64,000 nucleotides of DNA, from the NCBI GenBank assembly GCA_934654795.1, contig CAKUGT010000001.1:62001-126000 (forward strand), read 5' to 3'. The first letter of the stretch is position 1. Each line of letters starts with the position of its first letter. A program made the position numbers and the translations under genes. This DNA comes from an uncultured Collinsella sp. GTDB taxonomy: Bacteria; Actinomycetota; Coriobacteriia; Coriobacteriales; Coriobacteriaceae. The notes beneath the pieces are model-generated. The model was not told the origin of the DNA and did no database searches. It was given only the letters and a program-made list of their open reading frames with translations. Positions 40,971 to 48,284 of the stretch are shown here, one piece after another.

Positions 40971-43202
40971 CTAGAAGTTGGCGTCGTTGAGTTGTTCACT
41001 CTCGAGGCCGTCGAGCTGTTGCTGCTCGGGCGTATCGGCGACGCTCTCGAGCAGCTCAGTGGGATCGACGTTCATATTCCTACCGGCTTCGTTGCCGTTG
41101 ACCAGGTCGTCCGAGAAGATGTCGACTTCCATTTCCTCGGCTTCCTCGATCTGAACTTCGAGTGGTACCTGGGTGCGTACAAGCTTGACTGCCGGACGCA
41201 TACGGGCAAACAGCGGCACGTACTCGATGATGATGGCCGAGTTCTCGAGACCATACCAACGTGCCGGGCTTCCGCAGGCGCGGCGGACGGCGTACTTGAT
41301 GGCCATCACGCGGTGGTCGTTGCGGTTGATGTCCGTTTCGGGGGCAAGCATCTTGCGCAGCATGCAAAAACGGAAGTCGCCCACGTTTCCGCGTGTCTCG
41401 TAGATGGAGTAGGTGTGGTGCTGCGGCGGCAGCTCGCCCGAAGCCATCAGGTCGCCGACGATCTGGCGCAGGTAGGCGTTGACGCGCTGGTTGACCTTAA
41501 AGCCCAGATCCAAGCGTACGCGGAACAAGAAGTCCGTGCCAAAGGTTTCGACGGAATACTCGTGCGTATAGGGCTCGTCGGTAACGTGCACGTTGATGAA
41601 CCAATATGCCTTGGCGCGCTTGGGGTGCTTGTCCAAGATGGAATAGAGCACGTCGCGGTCGAGCGTGAGCGGGTCGGGGCTGTTGGTGAGGAACACCAGG
41701 TTGTCGGCGAGCACGGGATAGGTCTCGTCGTTGCGCAGACGGTTGAGCTGGTCGATGTATTTGGAGACGGGCAGCAGGATCGTCTGCGTGCGCTCGATAG
41801 CGGTACCGCGACGCCACACATACATAAGGCCAAACAGCAGCGAGGCCAGGAAGATCATGACGTAGCCGCCGTCAAAGAACATGGTGAGGCACGAAGCGAA
41901 GAAGCACAGCTCAATGGCGCCAAAGAGCAGAGCGAAGACGCAGGCGCCCAGCTTGTGCTTCATGATGCCGGCGATGTAGCTCGTCAAAAGCGTCGTGGTC
42001 ATGAGCATGGTCACGGTAATGGCGAGGCCGTAGGCGCTCTCCATGCGCTCGGAGTTTTGGAACAGCAGCACGATGAAGATGCAGCCGATCCACATGATGT
42101 TGTTGACGAGCGGAATATAGAGCTGGCCCTTAGTGTCGCTGGGGTAGTGGATGCGCAGGTGCGGCATGAGGTTGAGGCGGGTGGCCTCGGATACCAGCGA
42201 GAACGATCCGGTGATGAGCGCCTGCGAGGCGATGATGGCCGCCACGGCCGAAAGCACGATGGCGAAGGGGCGCAGGGGCTCGGGGAGCATCATGTAGAAC
42301 GGGTTGACGATGTCCATCGCGAGCATCTGGGGATTGGAGTTGTTGGCGAGCAGCCAAGCGCCCTGGCCCAGATAGTTGAGGATGAGTGCCGCCTTTACGA
42401 ACGGCCAAGATGCGTAGATATTTGCCTTGCCCACGTGGCCCATGTCCGAGTAGAGCGCCTCGGCGCCGGTCGTCGACAGAAAGACGAAGCCGAGCACCAT
42501 GATGCCCGAGTGGTTGATGGGCGAGAACAGGAACATGATGCCGCGGATGGGGTTGAGCGCGCGCAGGATGGACAGGTTGCCGAGCATGTTGAACAGACCG
42601 GCGCCTGCCAGGAACAGGAACCATAATGTCATAAGTGGGCCAAACAGCTTGCCGATCGACGAGGTGCCGGCGCGCTGCATGGCAAACAGGCCGCAGATAA
42701 TGATGATGGTGATGATGATGACGTTGGTCTGGCCGTCGCCCAGCAGTGCATGGCCCCACTCGATGGTGCGCAGTCCCTCGATTGCTGTGGTTACGGTGAC
42801 GGCGGGGGTAAGGATGCCGTCGGCGAGCAGCGCCGCGCCGCCAATCATGGCGGGCAGAATCAGCCACGGCGCCACCTTGCGCACGAGGCTGAACAGGGCG
42901 AAGATACCGCCTTCGTTGTGGTTGTCGGCCTTCATGGCGATCAGCACGTACTTGACCGTGGTCACGAGCGTCATGGTCCAGATGACGAGCGAAAGTGCGC
43001 CCAGGATCATGTCCTCGCTGACGGTGCCGATGCCGCCGTTGTTGGCGACGATGGATTTCATGGTGTACATGGGGCTCGTGCCGATGTCGCCGTAGACGAC
43101 GCCGAGCGTAACGAGCAGCATACCGGCGGAGAGGGGGATGGCTCCGTGTCCGCCCTGACTCTGCTGGTCTTGGAGACTTGCCTCCAGTTTGTTGTGTGCC
43201 AC
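40971..43202 (-). CDS. kup: Kup-type potassium transporter
   Basis: The 743-residue protein has twelve membrane helices followed by a large cytosolic domain. LGVVYGDIGTSPMYTMKSIV, NEGGIFALFSLVRK, ADGILTPAVTVTTAIEGL and YSDMGHVGKANI are the KUP/HAK/KT family blocks. It imports K+ with H+. It is longer than E. coli Kup (622 residues) owing to a C-terminal extension of about 100 residues that ends in an acidic, low-complexity tail. I chose the GTG at 43202, which has AAGGGAG five bases upstream; an ATG at 43220 has none. A 20-bp palindrome lies directly upstream. Confidence 0.9.
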   Translation of the reverse strand: MAHNKLEASLQDQQSQGGHGAIPLSAGMLLVTLGVVYGDIGTSPMYTMKSIVANNGGIGTVSEDMILGALSLVIWTMTLVTTVKYVLIAMKADNHNEGGIFALFSLVRKVAPWLILPAMIGGAALLADGILTPAVTVTTAIEGLRTIEWGHALLGDGQTNVIIITIIIICGLFAMQRAGTSSIGKLFGPLMTLWFLFLAGAGLFNMLGNLSILRALNPIRGIMFLFSPINHSGIMVLGFVFLSTTGAEALYSDMGHVGKANIYASWPFVKAALILNYLGQGAWLLANNSNPQMLAMDIVNPFYMMLPEPLRPFAIVLSAVAAIIASQALITGSFSLVSEATRLNLMPHLRIHYPSDTKGQLYIPLVNNIMWIGCIFIVLLFQNSERMESAYGLAITVTMLMTTTLLTSYIAGIMKHKLGACVFALLFGAIELCFFASCLTMFFDGGYVMIFLASLLFGLMYVWRRGTAIERTQTILLPVSKYIDQLNRLRNDETYPVLADNLVFLTNSPDPLTLDRDVLYSILDKHPKRAKAYWFINVHVTDEPYTHEYSVETFGTDFLFRVRLDLGFKVNQRVNAYLRQIVGDLMASGELPPQHHTYSIYETRGNVGDFRFCMLRKMLAPETDINRNDHRVMAIKYAVRRACGSPARWYGLENSAIIIEYVPLFARMRPAVKLVRTQVPLEVQIEEAEEMEVDIFSDDLVNGNEAGRNMNVDPTELLESVADTPEQQQLDGLESEQLNDANF

Positions 43203-43223
43203 GTGGACTCCCTTAGACATCTA

Positions 43224-43243
43224 ATTTCTGTCGGGACAGAAAT
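43224..43243. promoter_or_regulatory. Perfect 20-bp palindrome upstream of kup
   Basis: ATTTCTGTCGGGACAGAAAT is a perfect inverted repeat with a GG centre, 22 bases upstream of the kup start. It overlaps the likely 5' leader and downstream of a TATATATAAAG stretch on the minus strand, so it could be an operator or an RNA hairpin. Confidence 0.5.
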
Positions 43244-43339
43244 CTTTTATGCCGTCTTTATATATAAGAGCAGTTTGGCACATCGGGGTGCTTTAGACAA
43301 TAATCCCCAGCTGGGGAGTATTCGTTTGCGCAGATGACA

Positions 43340-43411
43340 TTTCAAAACAGGGGCGAATCCGCTGTGTGGCTTGCTGCAAGGTGGTACCGCGGACGCACCC
43401 CTGTTTTGAAA
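43340..43411. terminator. Long hairpin between kup and EamA genes, with T-box-like core on the + strand
   Basis: TTTCAAAACAGGGG and CCCCTGTTTTGAAA form a perfect 14-bp outer stem around a GC-rich inner stem. It follows the EamA stop codon on the minus strand and looks like a terminator. On the plus strand the loop contains AAGGTGGTACCGCG, one base off the T-box consensus, but no plus-strand gene follows it. Confidence 0.65.
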
Positions 43412-43425
43412 CCGAAGAGGGGCTG

Positions 43426-44337
43426 TTAGGCACGCGCTGCCTGAGCGATGCTGCCCTTGGTACCCGCGCGTTTGCCGGCGATTTCGCAGAAGATCGCTCC
43501 GCCGATGATCAGCGCGGCTCCCATCAGGCGGATGGGCGTCATGGCCTCGCCCAAAAGGGCGACGGAGAAGACGACGGCCGAAAGCGGCTCGAGGTAGCCG
43601 ACAACCGCGACGGTCTGGACGGGCAGTTTGGCGACGGCACTAAAGTAGAGCAGGCAACCGATGCCGGTGTTGACGACGCCGAGCATGGCGACGGCGCGCC
43701 AATCAATACCGGCGGCGACGCCGGCGGACAGGAATGAGGGGACGCCCTGCGTGATGAGCGTGAGGACCAGTGCGGTCACAAAGGCGGCGCTCACCTGGAG
43801 CGTGGAGTTTTCGAGGCCTTCGATGTGTGGCGCACCCTTGCTAGCGATGACCATCAGCGCATAGCAAAATGCCGAGGCGATTCCGCAAGCGATACCAGCA
43901 ATGGGCATATTGCCGCCTAGACCTTGCGCTGCAATGAGAAAAGCACCGCAAGCAACGGCGATGAAGCCGGCGATTTTGCCACCGGTCAGCTTTTCGCCAA
44001 AGATGAGCGGGGAGAGCGCCATGACAATGATGGGGCCGCAGTAGTACAGCAGCGAGGATACGCCGACGCCGATCGTCTGGTAGGCGCGGAACAGAAAAAT
44101 CCAGCTGGCGCCCAGCGCGGCTCCCGAGAGGAGGAGGGCTGCGGCTTCGCGGGGGCGAGATGGCGCCTGCAACTTATGGCGTTGGGTGATGGCGAGGATG
44201 GTGACAAGCGAGAGTGCGCCCAAAAACGTGCGCAGGAGCACGATATCGGAGCTTGGCAGTGCGATGGCCGCGGCGATGATGCCGTTGGAGCCAAACAGCA
44301 GCAATGCTGCTAGGTATGTAAGCAATCCGTTGTTCAT
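43426..44337 (-). CDS. EamA/DMT-superfamily transporter
   Basis: The 303-residue protein has ten membrane helices in two EamA repeats. The first half includes LLLFGSNGIIAAAIALPSSD and LRTFLGALSLVTIL, and the second LGVVNTGIGCLLYFSAVAKL and VGYLEPLSAVVFSVALLGE, the last being the typical P-x-x-A-x-x-x-x-x-x-x-x-G-E signature. It is likely a metabolite exporter. It is divergent from a LysR gene with 70-110 bp between the starts, the usual arrangement for LysR control. The C-terminal tail is polar (TKGSIAQAARA). Confidence 0.87.
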   Translation of the reverse strand: MNNGLLTYLAALLLFGSNGIIAAAIALPSSDIVLLRTFLGALSLVTILAITQRHKLQAPSRPREAAALLLSGAALGASWIFLFRAYQTIGVGVSSLLYYCGPIIVMALSPLIFGEKLTGGKIAGFIAVACGAFLIAAQGLGGNMPIAGIACGIASAFCYALMVIASKGAPHIEGLENSTLQVSAAFVTALVLTLITQGVPSFLSAGVAAGIDWRAVAMLGVVNTGIGCLLYFSAVAKLPVQTVAVVGYLEPLSAVVFSVALLGEAMTPIRLMGAALIIGGAIFCEIAGKRAGTKGSIAQAARA

Positions 44338-44454
44338 GCACTGCCGTCCCCTCTATATCGGTGCAAGTTCACTATGGAGTAGCGGGCAATAGAAGAAAAG
44401 CGAATATAATGCATGGGAGACATGACAAATACTCATGCAAAGGTGGGGCGTGTC

Positions 44455-45312
44455 GTGGAGACCAATATCCAAAAGATGCAAGTATTGCTCGAGACCGTGC
44501 GCGCCGGCAGCTTTACGCGTGCCGCTGAGCGCCTGAGCTATTCGCAGTCGGGCGTGAGTCGCATGGTGGGCGATCTTGAGGCCGACTGGGGTTTTAAGGT
44601 GCTCGATCGCAGTCGCGAGGGTGTGGTTCTTTCTGCTGACGGGCGGCAGGTCATGCCGGCTGTCGAGGCGCTCTGCGAGGAATTCGTTCGCTTGCAGCGA
44701 CGCGTGGATGAGATGCGTGGGCTCATGCGCGGCAAAATCTGCATCGGTACGTTTTCGAGCGTGGCGACCCACGTGCTGCCGCCGGTGATTGCTCGTTTTC
44801 GTGCCGATTATCCAGACATTGATTACGAGTTGCTGATGGGCGACTATTCAGAGATTGAACAATGGGTGGCAGAGGGCCGCTGCGATCTGGGCTTTATCCC
44901 GCATGAGCCCCGAGAAAATGGCATGACGTCGCGGTCTTTGGTGCGCGACGAGTTGATGGCGGTAGTGCCGGCAGACTCTTTGCTTGCCACTGAAGAGGTC
45001 GTCTCTCTTGCCGATTTGGCCAACGAGCAGTTTATTCTGCTGGAACGCGGCACCGATGACGAGATTACGCCGCTGTTCCGTCGGGCGGGGCTGACCGTGC
45101 GCTCAAAGCTGTCGACCTGGGATGACTATGCGATTATGGCCATGGTCGAGGACGGCCTGGGCGTGAGCGTCCTTCCGGCGCTCATCTTGCGCCGCTGCCA
45201 GTTCAATGTCGCCATTCGTTCGCTCGAAGGACATCCCCATCGGCAGATCAACGCCATATATCGAACGGCCGATGTTTCACTTGCCGCCGCTCGATTCATT
45301 GAATACCTCTAA
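44455..45312 (+). CDS. LysR-family regulator divergent to the EamA exporter
   Basis: The 285-residue protein has a classic LysR helix-turn-helix (RAGSFTRAAERLSYSQSGVS) and a full effector domain. I chose GTG 44455, which has AAAGGTGGGG upstream; ATG starts at 44413 and 44422 extend the protein by up to 14 residues. It is divergent from the EamA transporter and probably controls it. DDYAIMAMVEDGLGVSVL in the effector domain is close to the LysR fragment at the left window edge, suggesting they arose by duplication. Effector is unknown. Confidence 0.85.
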   Translation: METNIQKMQVLLETVRAGSFTRAAERLSYSQSGVSRMVGDLEADWGFKVLDRSREGVVLSADGRQVMPAVEALCEEFVRLQRRVDEMRGLMRGKICIGTFSSVATHVLPPVIARFRADYPDIDYELLMGDYSEIEQWVAEGRCDLGFIPHEPRENGMTSRSLVRDELMAVVPADSLLATEEVVSLADLANEQFILLERGTDDEITPLFRRAGLTVRSKLSTWDDYAIMAMVEDGLGVSVLPALILRRCQFNVAIRSLEGHPHRQINAIYRTADVSLAAARFIEYL

Positions 45313-45372
45313 ATGAGCGCACGCCGTTGACGCTTTGGGATAAATCTCGAGGTTTGGCTCATTTTATTTTTG

Positions 45373-45454
45373 AAATTGAACTTTCAAATGAGGTGCCGCG
45401 CTATACTGCTTGCTAAATTGAACCCTGGTTCAATTCGTGTTCTATAAATTGAAC
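45373..45454 (+). promoter_or_regulatory. Promoter with three phased AAATTGAAC repeats and a palindrome
   Basis: AAATTGAAC occurs at 45373, 45415 and 45446, spaced 42 and 31 bases, near multiples of a helical turn. The second is half of a perfect palindrome AATTGAACCCTGGTTCAATT (45416-45435). TTGAAC-N18-TATAAA (45418-45447) and TATACT (45402) are promoter candidates. The gene just downstream encodes its own HTH domain, so autoregulation is likely. Confidence 0.6.
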
Positions 45455-45475
45455 TTTGCCAGCAAGGAGGTTCCT

Positions 45476-46996
45476 GTGGCCCAAGAGACGTTTAGCGATC
45501 GCCTGCGACAGACTATGTCCGATCGCGACGTTCGCCAGTCGGACGTAATCCGCGCATCGGAGATGCTCGGTAAAAAACTCGGCAAGAGTCAGATGAGCCA
45601 ATATGTGAGCGGCAAGACGATTCCGCGGCGCGATGTGGCAGAGCTGCTCGCCCGTATTTTGGAGGTCGATGTTACCTGGCTGCTCGCCGGTGACGCCGAC
45701 CAAGGCGAGGAATCATCTCCCCGCAACGATTCCAAGCCCGAACCCCATCCCTCAGCTCAAATTGCAAGGAGCGCCACCATGCGTACTTTTTCTAAATCCA
45801 CCAAGCTCGATAACGTCCTGTATGACGTGCGCGGTCCCGTCGTCGACGAGGCCGCCCGTATGGAGGACGAGGGCGAGCGCATCCTCAAGCTCAATATCGG
45901 CAACCCGGCGCCCTTCGGTTTCCGCACGCCCGATGAGGTCATCAAGGACATGCGCCAGCAGCTGCCCGACTGCGAAGGCTATTCCAACTCGCGTGGCCTG
46001 TTCTCCGCGCGCAAGGCGATCATGCAGTATTCGCAGATCAAGGGCTTGCCCAACGTTCAGATGGAGCATATCTACACAGGCAACGGCGTATCCGAGCTCA
46101 TTCAGCTTTCGATGAACGCGCTGCTCGACAATGGCGACGAGATTCTGATCCCCAGCCCCGACTATCCGCTCTGGACGGCGTGCGCAACCCTTGCCGGCGG
46201 TCATCCCGTACATTATTTGTGTGATGAGCAAGCGGATTGGTATCCCGACCTGGAGGATATGGAGTCCAAGATCACGAGCGCGACCAAAGCCCTCGTCATC
46301 ATCAACCCCAACAACCCCACGGGTTCCGTCTATCCGCGCGAGGTGCTCGAGGGCATCGTCGAGGTTGCACGCAGGCATCAGCTGATGATCTTTGCCGATG
46401 AGATCTACGACCGCCTGTGCATGGACGGCTACGAGCACGTCTCGATTGCCTCGCTCGCCCCCGACCTACCCTGCGTTACCTTTAGCGGTCTGTCCAAGTC
46501 GCACATGATCGCGGGCTATCGTATTGGCTGGATGGTGCTTTCGGGCAACCAGCGCTGCATGAGCGACTTCATCATGGGCATCAACATGCTCTCCAACATG
46601 CGCCTGTGCTCCAACGTGCCGGCTCAGTCGATCGTTCAGACGGCGCTCGGTGGCCATCAGTCCGTCAACGACTACATCCGCCCCGGCGGCCGTGTCTACG
46701 AGCAGCGCAACTTTGTGTATGAGGCGCTCAACAAGATTGACGGCATCTCGGTGGTCAAGCCCCGTGCGGCGTTCTACATCTTCCCCAAGATGGATGTGAA
46801 GAAGTTCAACATTACCGATGACGAGCAGTTCGCCCTTGACCTGCTGCACGAGAAGAAGATCCTGATCACGCGCGGCGGCGGCTTTAACTGGGCTGAGCCC
46901 GACCACTTCCGTATCGTGTACCTGCCGCGCATGGAAGTGCTCAAAGAGTCCCTCGAAGATCTCGCCGACTTTTTTGACCATTACCGTCAATCATAA
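45476..46996 (+). CDS. XRE-type HTH fused to an AlaA-like pyridoxal aminotransferase
   Basis: The 506-residue protein joins an N-terminal HTH domain (SDVIRASEMLGKKLGKSQMS, residues about 20-65) to a complete class I aminotransferase starting at MRTFSKSTKLDNVLYDVRGP. The linker (about residues 78-101) is Ser/Pro-rich. Aminotransferase motifs: NIGNPAPFGF, IINPNNPTGSVYP, FADEIYD, and the PLP lysine in SGLSKSHMIAGYRIGW. Homologues without HTH are AlaA-like. The GTG at 45476 has AAGGAGG. A second site, AAGGAG-N7-ATG (45766-45781), lies exactly at the aminotransferase domain start, in frame. Substrate (alanine or related) is inferred. Confidence 0.88.
   Translation: MAQETFSDRLRQTMSDRDVRQSDVIRASEMLGKKLGKSQMSQYVSGKTIPRRDVAELLARILEVDVTWLLAGDADQGEESSPRNDSKPEPHPSAQIARSATMRTFSKSTKLDNVLYDVRGPVVDEAARMEDEGERILKLNIGNPAPFGFRTPDEVIKDMRQQLPDCEGYSNSRGLFSARKAIMQYSQIKGLPNVQMEHIYTGNGVSELIQLSMNALLDNGDEILIPSPDYPLWTACATLAGGHPVHYLCDEQADWYPDLEDMESKITSATKALVIINPNNPTGSVYPREVLEGIVEVARRHQLMIFADEIYDRLCMDGYEHVSIASLAPDLPCVTFSGLSKSHMIAGYRIGWMVLSGNQRCMSDFIMGINMLSNMRLCSNVPAQSIVQTALGGHQSVNDYIRPGGRVYEQRNFVYEALNKIDGISVVKPRAAFYIFPKMDVKKFNITDDEQFALDLLHEKKILITRGGGFNWAEPDHFRIVYLPRMEVLKESLEDLADFFDHYRQS
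45766..45781 (+). promoter_or_regulatory. Internal ribosome binding site and in-frame ATG in the HTH-aminotransferase gene
   Basis: AAGGAG at 45766-45771 is seven bases before ATG 45779-45781. The ATG is codon 102 of the fusion frame and corresponds to the N-terminus of stand-alone AlaA-type enzymes. Translation from here would give the enzyme without the DNA-binding domain. Confidence 0.55.
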
Positions 46997-47017
46997 CGAC
47001 AGAGATAGTTTGTCATT

Positions 47018-47057
47018 TAACGGGCGGCCCGTAACAGATTCGGGTCGCCCGTTTTCT
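47018..47057 (+). terminator. Terminator after the aminotransferase gene
   Basis: AACGGGCGGCCCG pairs with CGGGTCGCCCGTT across TAACAGATT and is followed by TTCTG. It lies 21 bases after the stop codon. Confidence 0.8.
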
Positions 47058-47122
47058 GTTAAAGCTCGCGTTGTCGGCGTCTCGATCGTTTGGGTGAGTG
47101 GGGTTCGCGTGTGAACGGAAAA

Positions 47123-47145
47123 CTGTATTCCAAAATGGAATACAG
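47123..47145. promoter_or_regulatory. Perfect 10-3-10 palindrome upstream of the PTS/ceramidase-like operon
   Basis: CTGTATTCCA and TGGAATACAG are perfect complements across AAA. The core ATTCCAAAATGGAAT has T-N11-A geometry expected for a LysR box, and a further GGAATT half site lies at about 47158. It is 79-101 bp upstream of the first operon gene. The LysR gene at the far end of the operon is the obvious candidate regulator. Confidence 0.55.
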
Positions 47146-47223
47146 TGTGCTTCAACTGGAATTGATGTCCGTGTGTCCGCTTTTTTAGAATGTTCTCGAC
47201 AAGATGAAAGGCGGTCCCCACCA

Positions 47224-48258
47224 ATGATTATCGATGCAAATTCCTACTGGTTTGACGAGCGCATCTTCCATGACGAGACACTCTGTGAACAGTTTTTGGC
47301 CGAGGTGCCCCGCGCTTACGACACCGAGGGCTACCTGACCGTAAGCCCCACGGGCAAGCGACAGATTGTGATCGAAAAGCCCGCTGGCTTCCCGGGCCTC
47401 AACTATATCGAGGGAGACTACACCCTTGAGAAGCGTCTGGCAGACATGGACGAGGCGGGGGTCGATAAAGCGATTCTCAAACTCCCCGGCTGCCATGAGT
47501 GGATGTCACTCGAGATGTGCCGGCGCTTCAACGACGGTATGGCCGCTGACGCAAAAGCGTCGAACGGTCGCTTGATACCGCTTGTCGCCGTGCCTCCCTT
47601 TGGCACCGAGGCGAACCTTGAGGAACTCGATCGCAGGCTCGACGAGGGTTTCGCGGGCGTGCAACTCTGCGCCCACTACGGCAAGCGCTATCTTGACGAT
47701 CCGATCTTTTCGGGCTTTTTTGAGCGACTGAACGAACGCAGCGTCACCGTTTACGTGCACCATGTGCCCGTACCGGTCGAGCATACGTCGCTGCTCGCAT
47801 ACGACAACCTGCGTCGCTCCTACGGCCGTTGCGTCGACCAGACCACGGTGATCGGTCGTGAAATCTTCAGCGACTTCTTCGAGCGTTATCCCAACGTCAA
47901 GATGGTCCACTCCATGCTCGGTGGCGCTTATTTTGCGTTTAAGGAGATGCTGCTGCCGCACGGTCCCAAGCGTCCAGATGCCTCGGGTCGCTTCCAGACC
48001 GATACCGAGACGGTCTCCAAGCGTCTTGAGAACAACGTTTATTTCGACATGTCCCATGCTCAGCCCTGGGGCGAGACACTTCTTGCCTGTGCGGTTGAAG
48101 TCCTTGGTGCAGACCATATTGTCTTTGGTACGAGTTATCCCGTTAAACGCGAGTGGCTAACAGAGGGTGTCGCCTGCGTCCGCGCCACGGATTTAAGTGA
48201 TACGGACAAGGACCTTATACTTGGCGGCACGGCACAGCGCCTGTACGGCATCGAGTGA
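47224..48258 (+). CDS. Amidohydrolase-2-like TIM-barrel protein with altered metal site
   Basis: The 344-residue protein follows amidohydrolase-2 (ACMSD-like) order: MIIDANSYWF at the first strand, RLIPLVAVPPFGTEANLEEL, FAGVQLCAHYGKRYLDD, VTVYVHHVPVPV, VKMVHSMLGGAYFAF and DHIVFGTSYPVKREW. The usual HxH after MIID is N-S, and the usual D of FGSDYP is S, so two metal-ligand positions are missing. It may be inactive or use a different mechanism. ATG 47224 follows AAAGGCGG. It is the first gene of an operon with two ceramidase-like proteins and a PTS permease. Confidence 0.8.
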   Translation: MIIDANSYWFDERIFHDETLCEQFLAEVPRAYDTEGYLTVSPTGKRQIVIEKPAGFPGLNYIEGDYTLEKRLADMDEAGVDKAILKLPGCHEWMSLEMCRRFNDGMAADAKASNGRLIPLVAVPPFGTEANLEELDRRLDEGFAGVQLCAHYGKRYLDDPIFSGFFERLNERSVTVYVHHVPVPVEHTSLLAYDNLRRSYGRCVDQTTVIGREIFSDFFERYPNVKMVHSMLGGAYFAFKEMLLPHGPKRPDASGRFQTDTETVSKRLENNVYFDMSHAQPWGETLLACAVEVLGADHIVFGTSYPVKREWLTEGVACVRATDLSDTDKDLILGGTAQRLYGIE

Positions 48259-48284
48259 GCGACAGATAAAGGAGGGCGTTCGCC

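Noticed and set aside
40938-42626. 562-residue open frame antisense to kup
   Set aside because: Val/His/Glu-rich composition is what a complement of membrane-helix codons gives. Kup is unambiguous.
43221-43425. c-di-AMP (ydaO-type) riboswitch upstream of kup
   Set aside because: I looked for the conserved ydaO blocks on the minus strand and did not find them.
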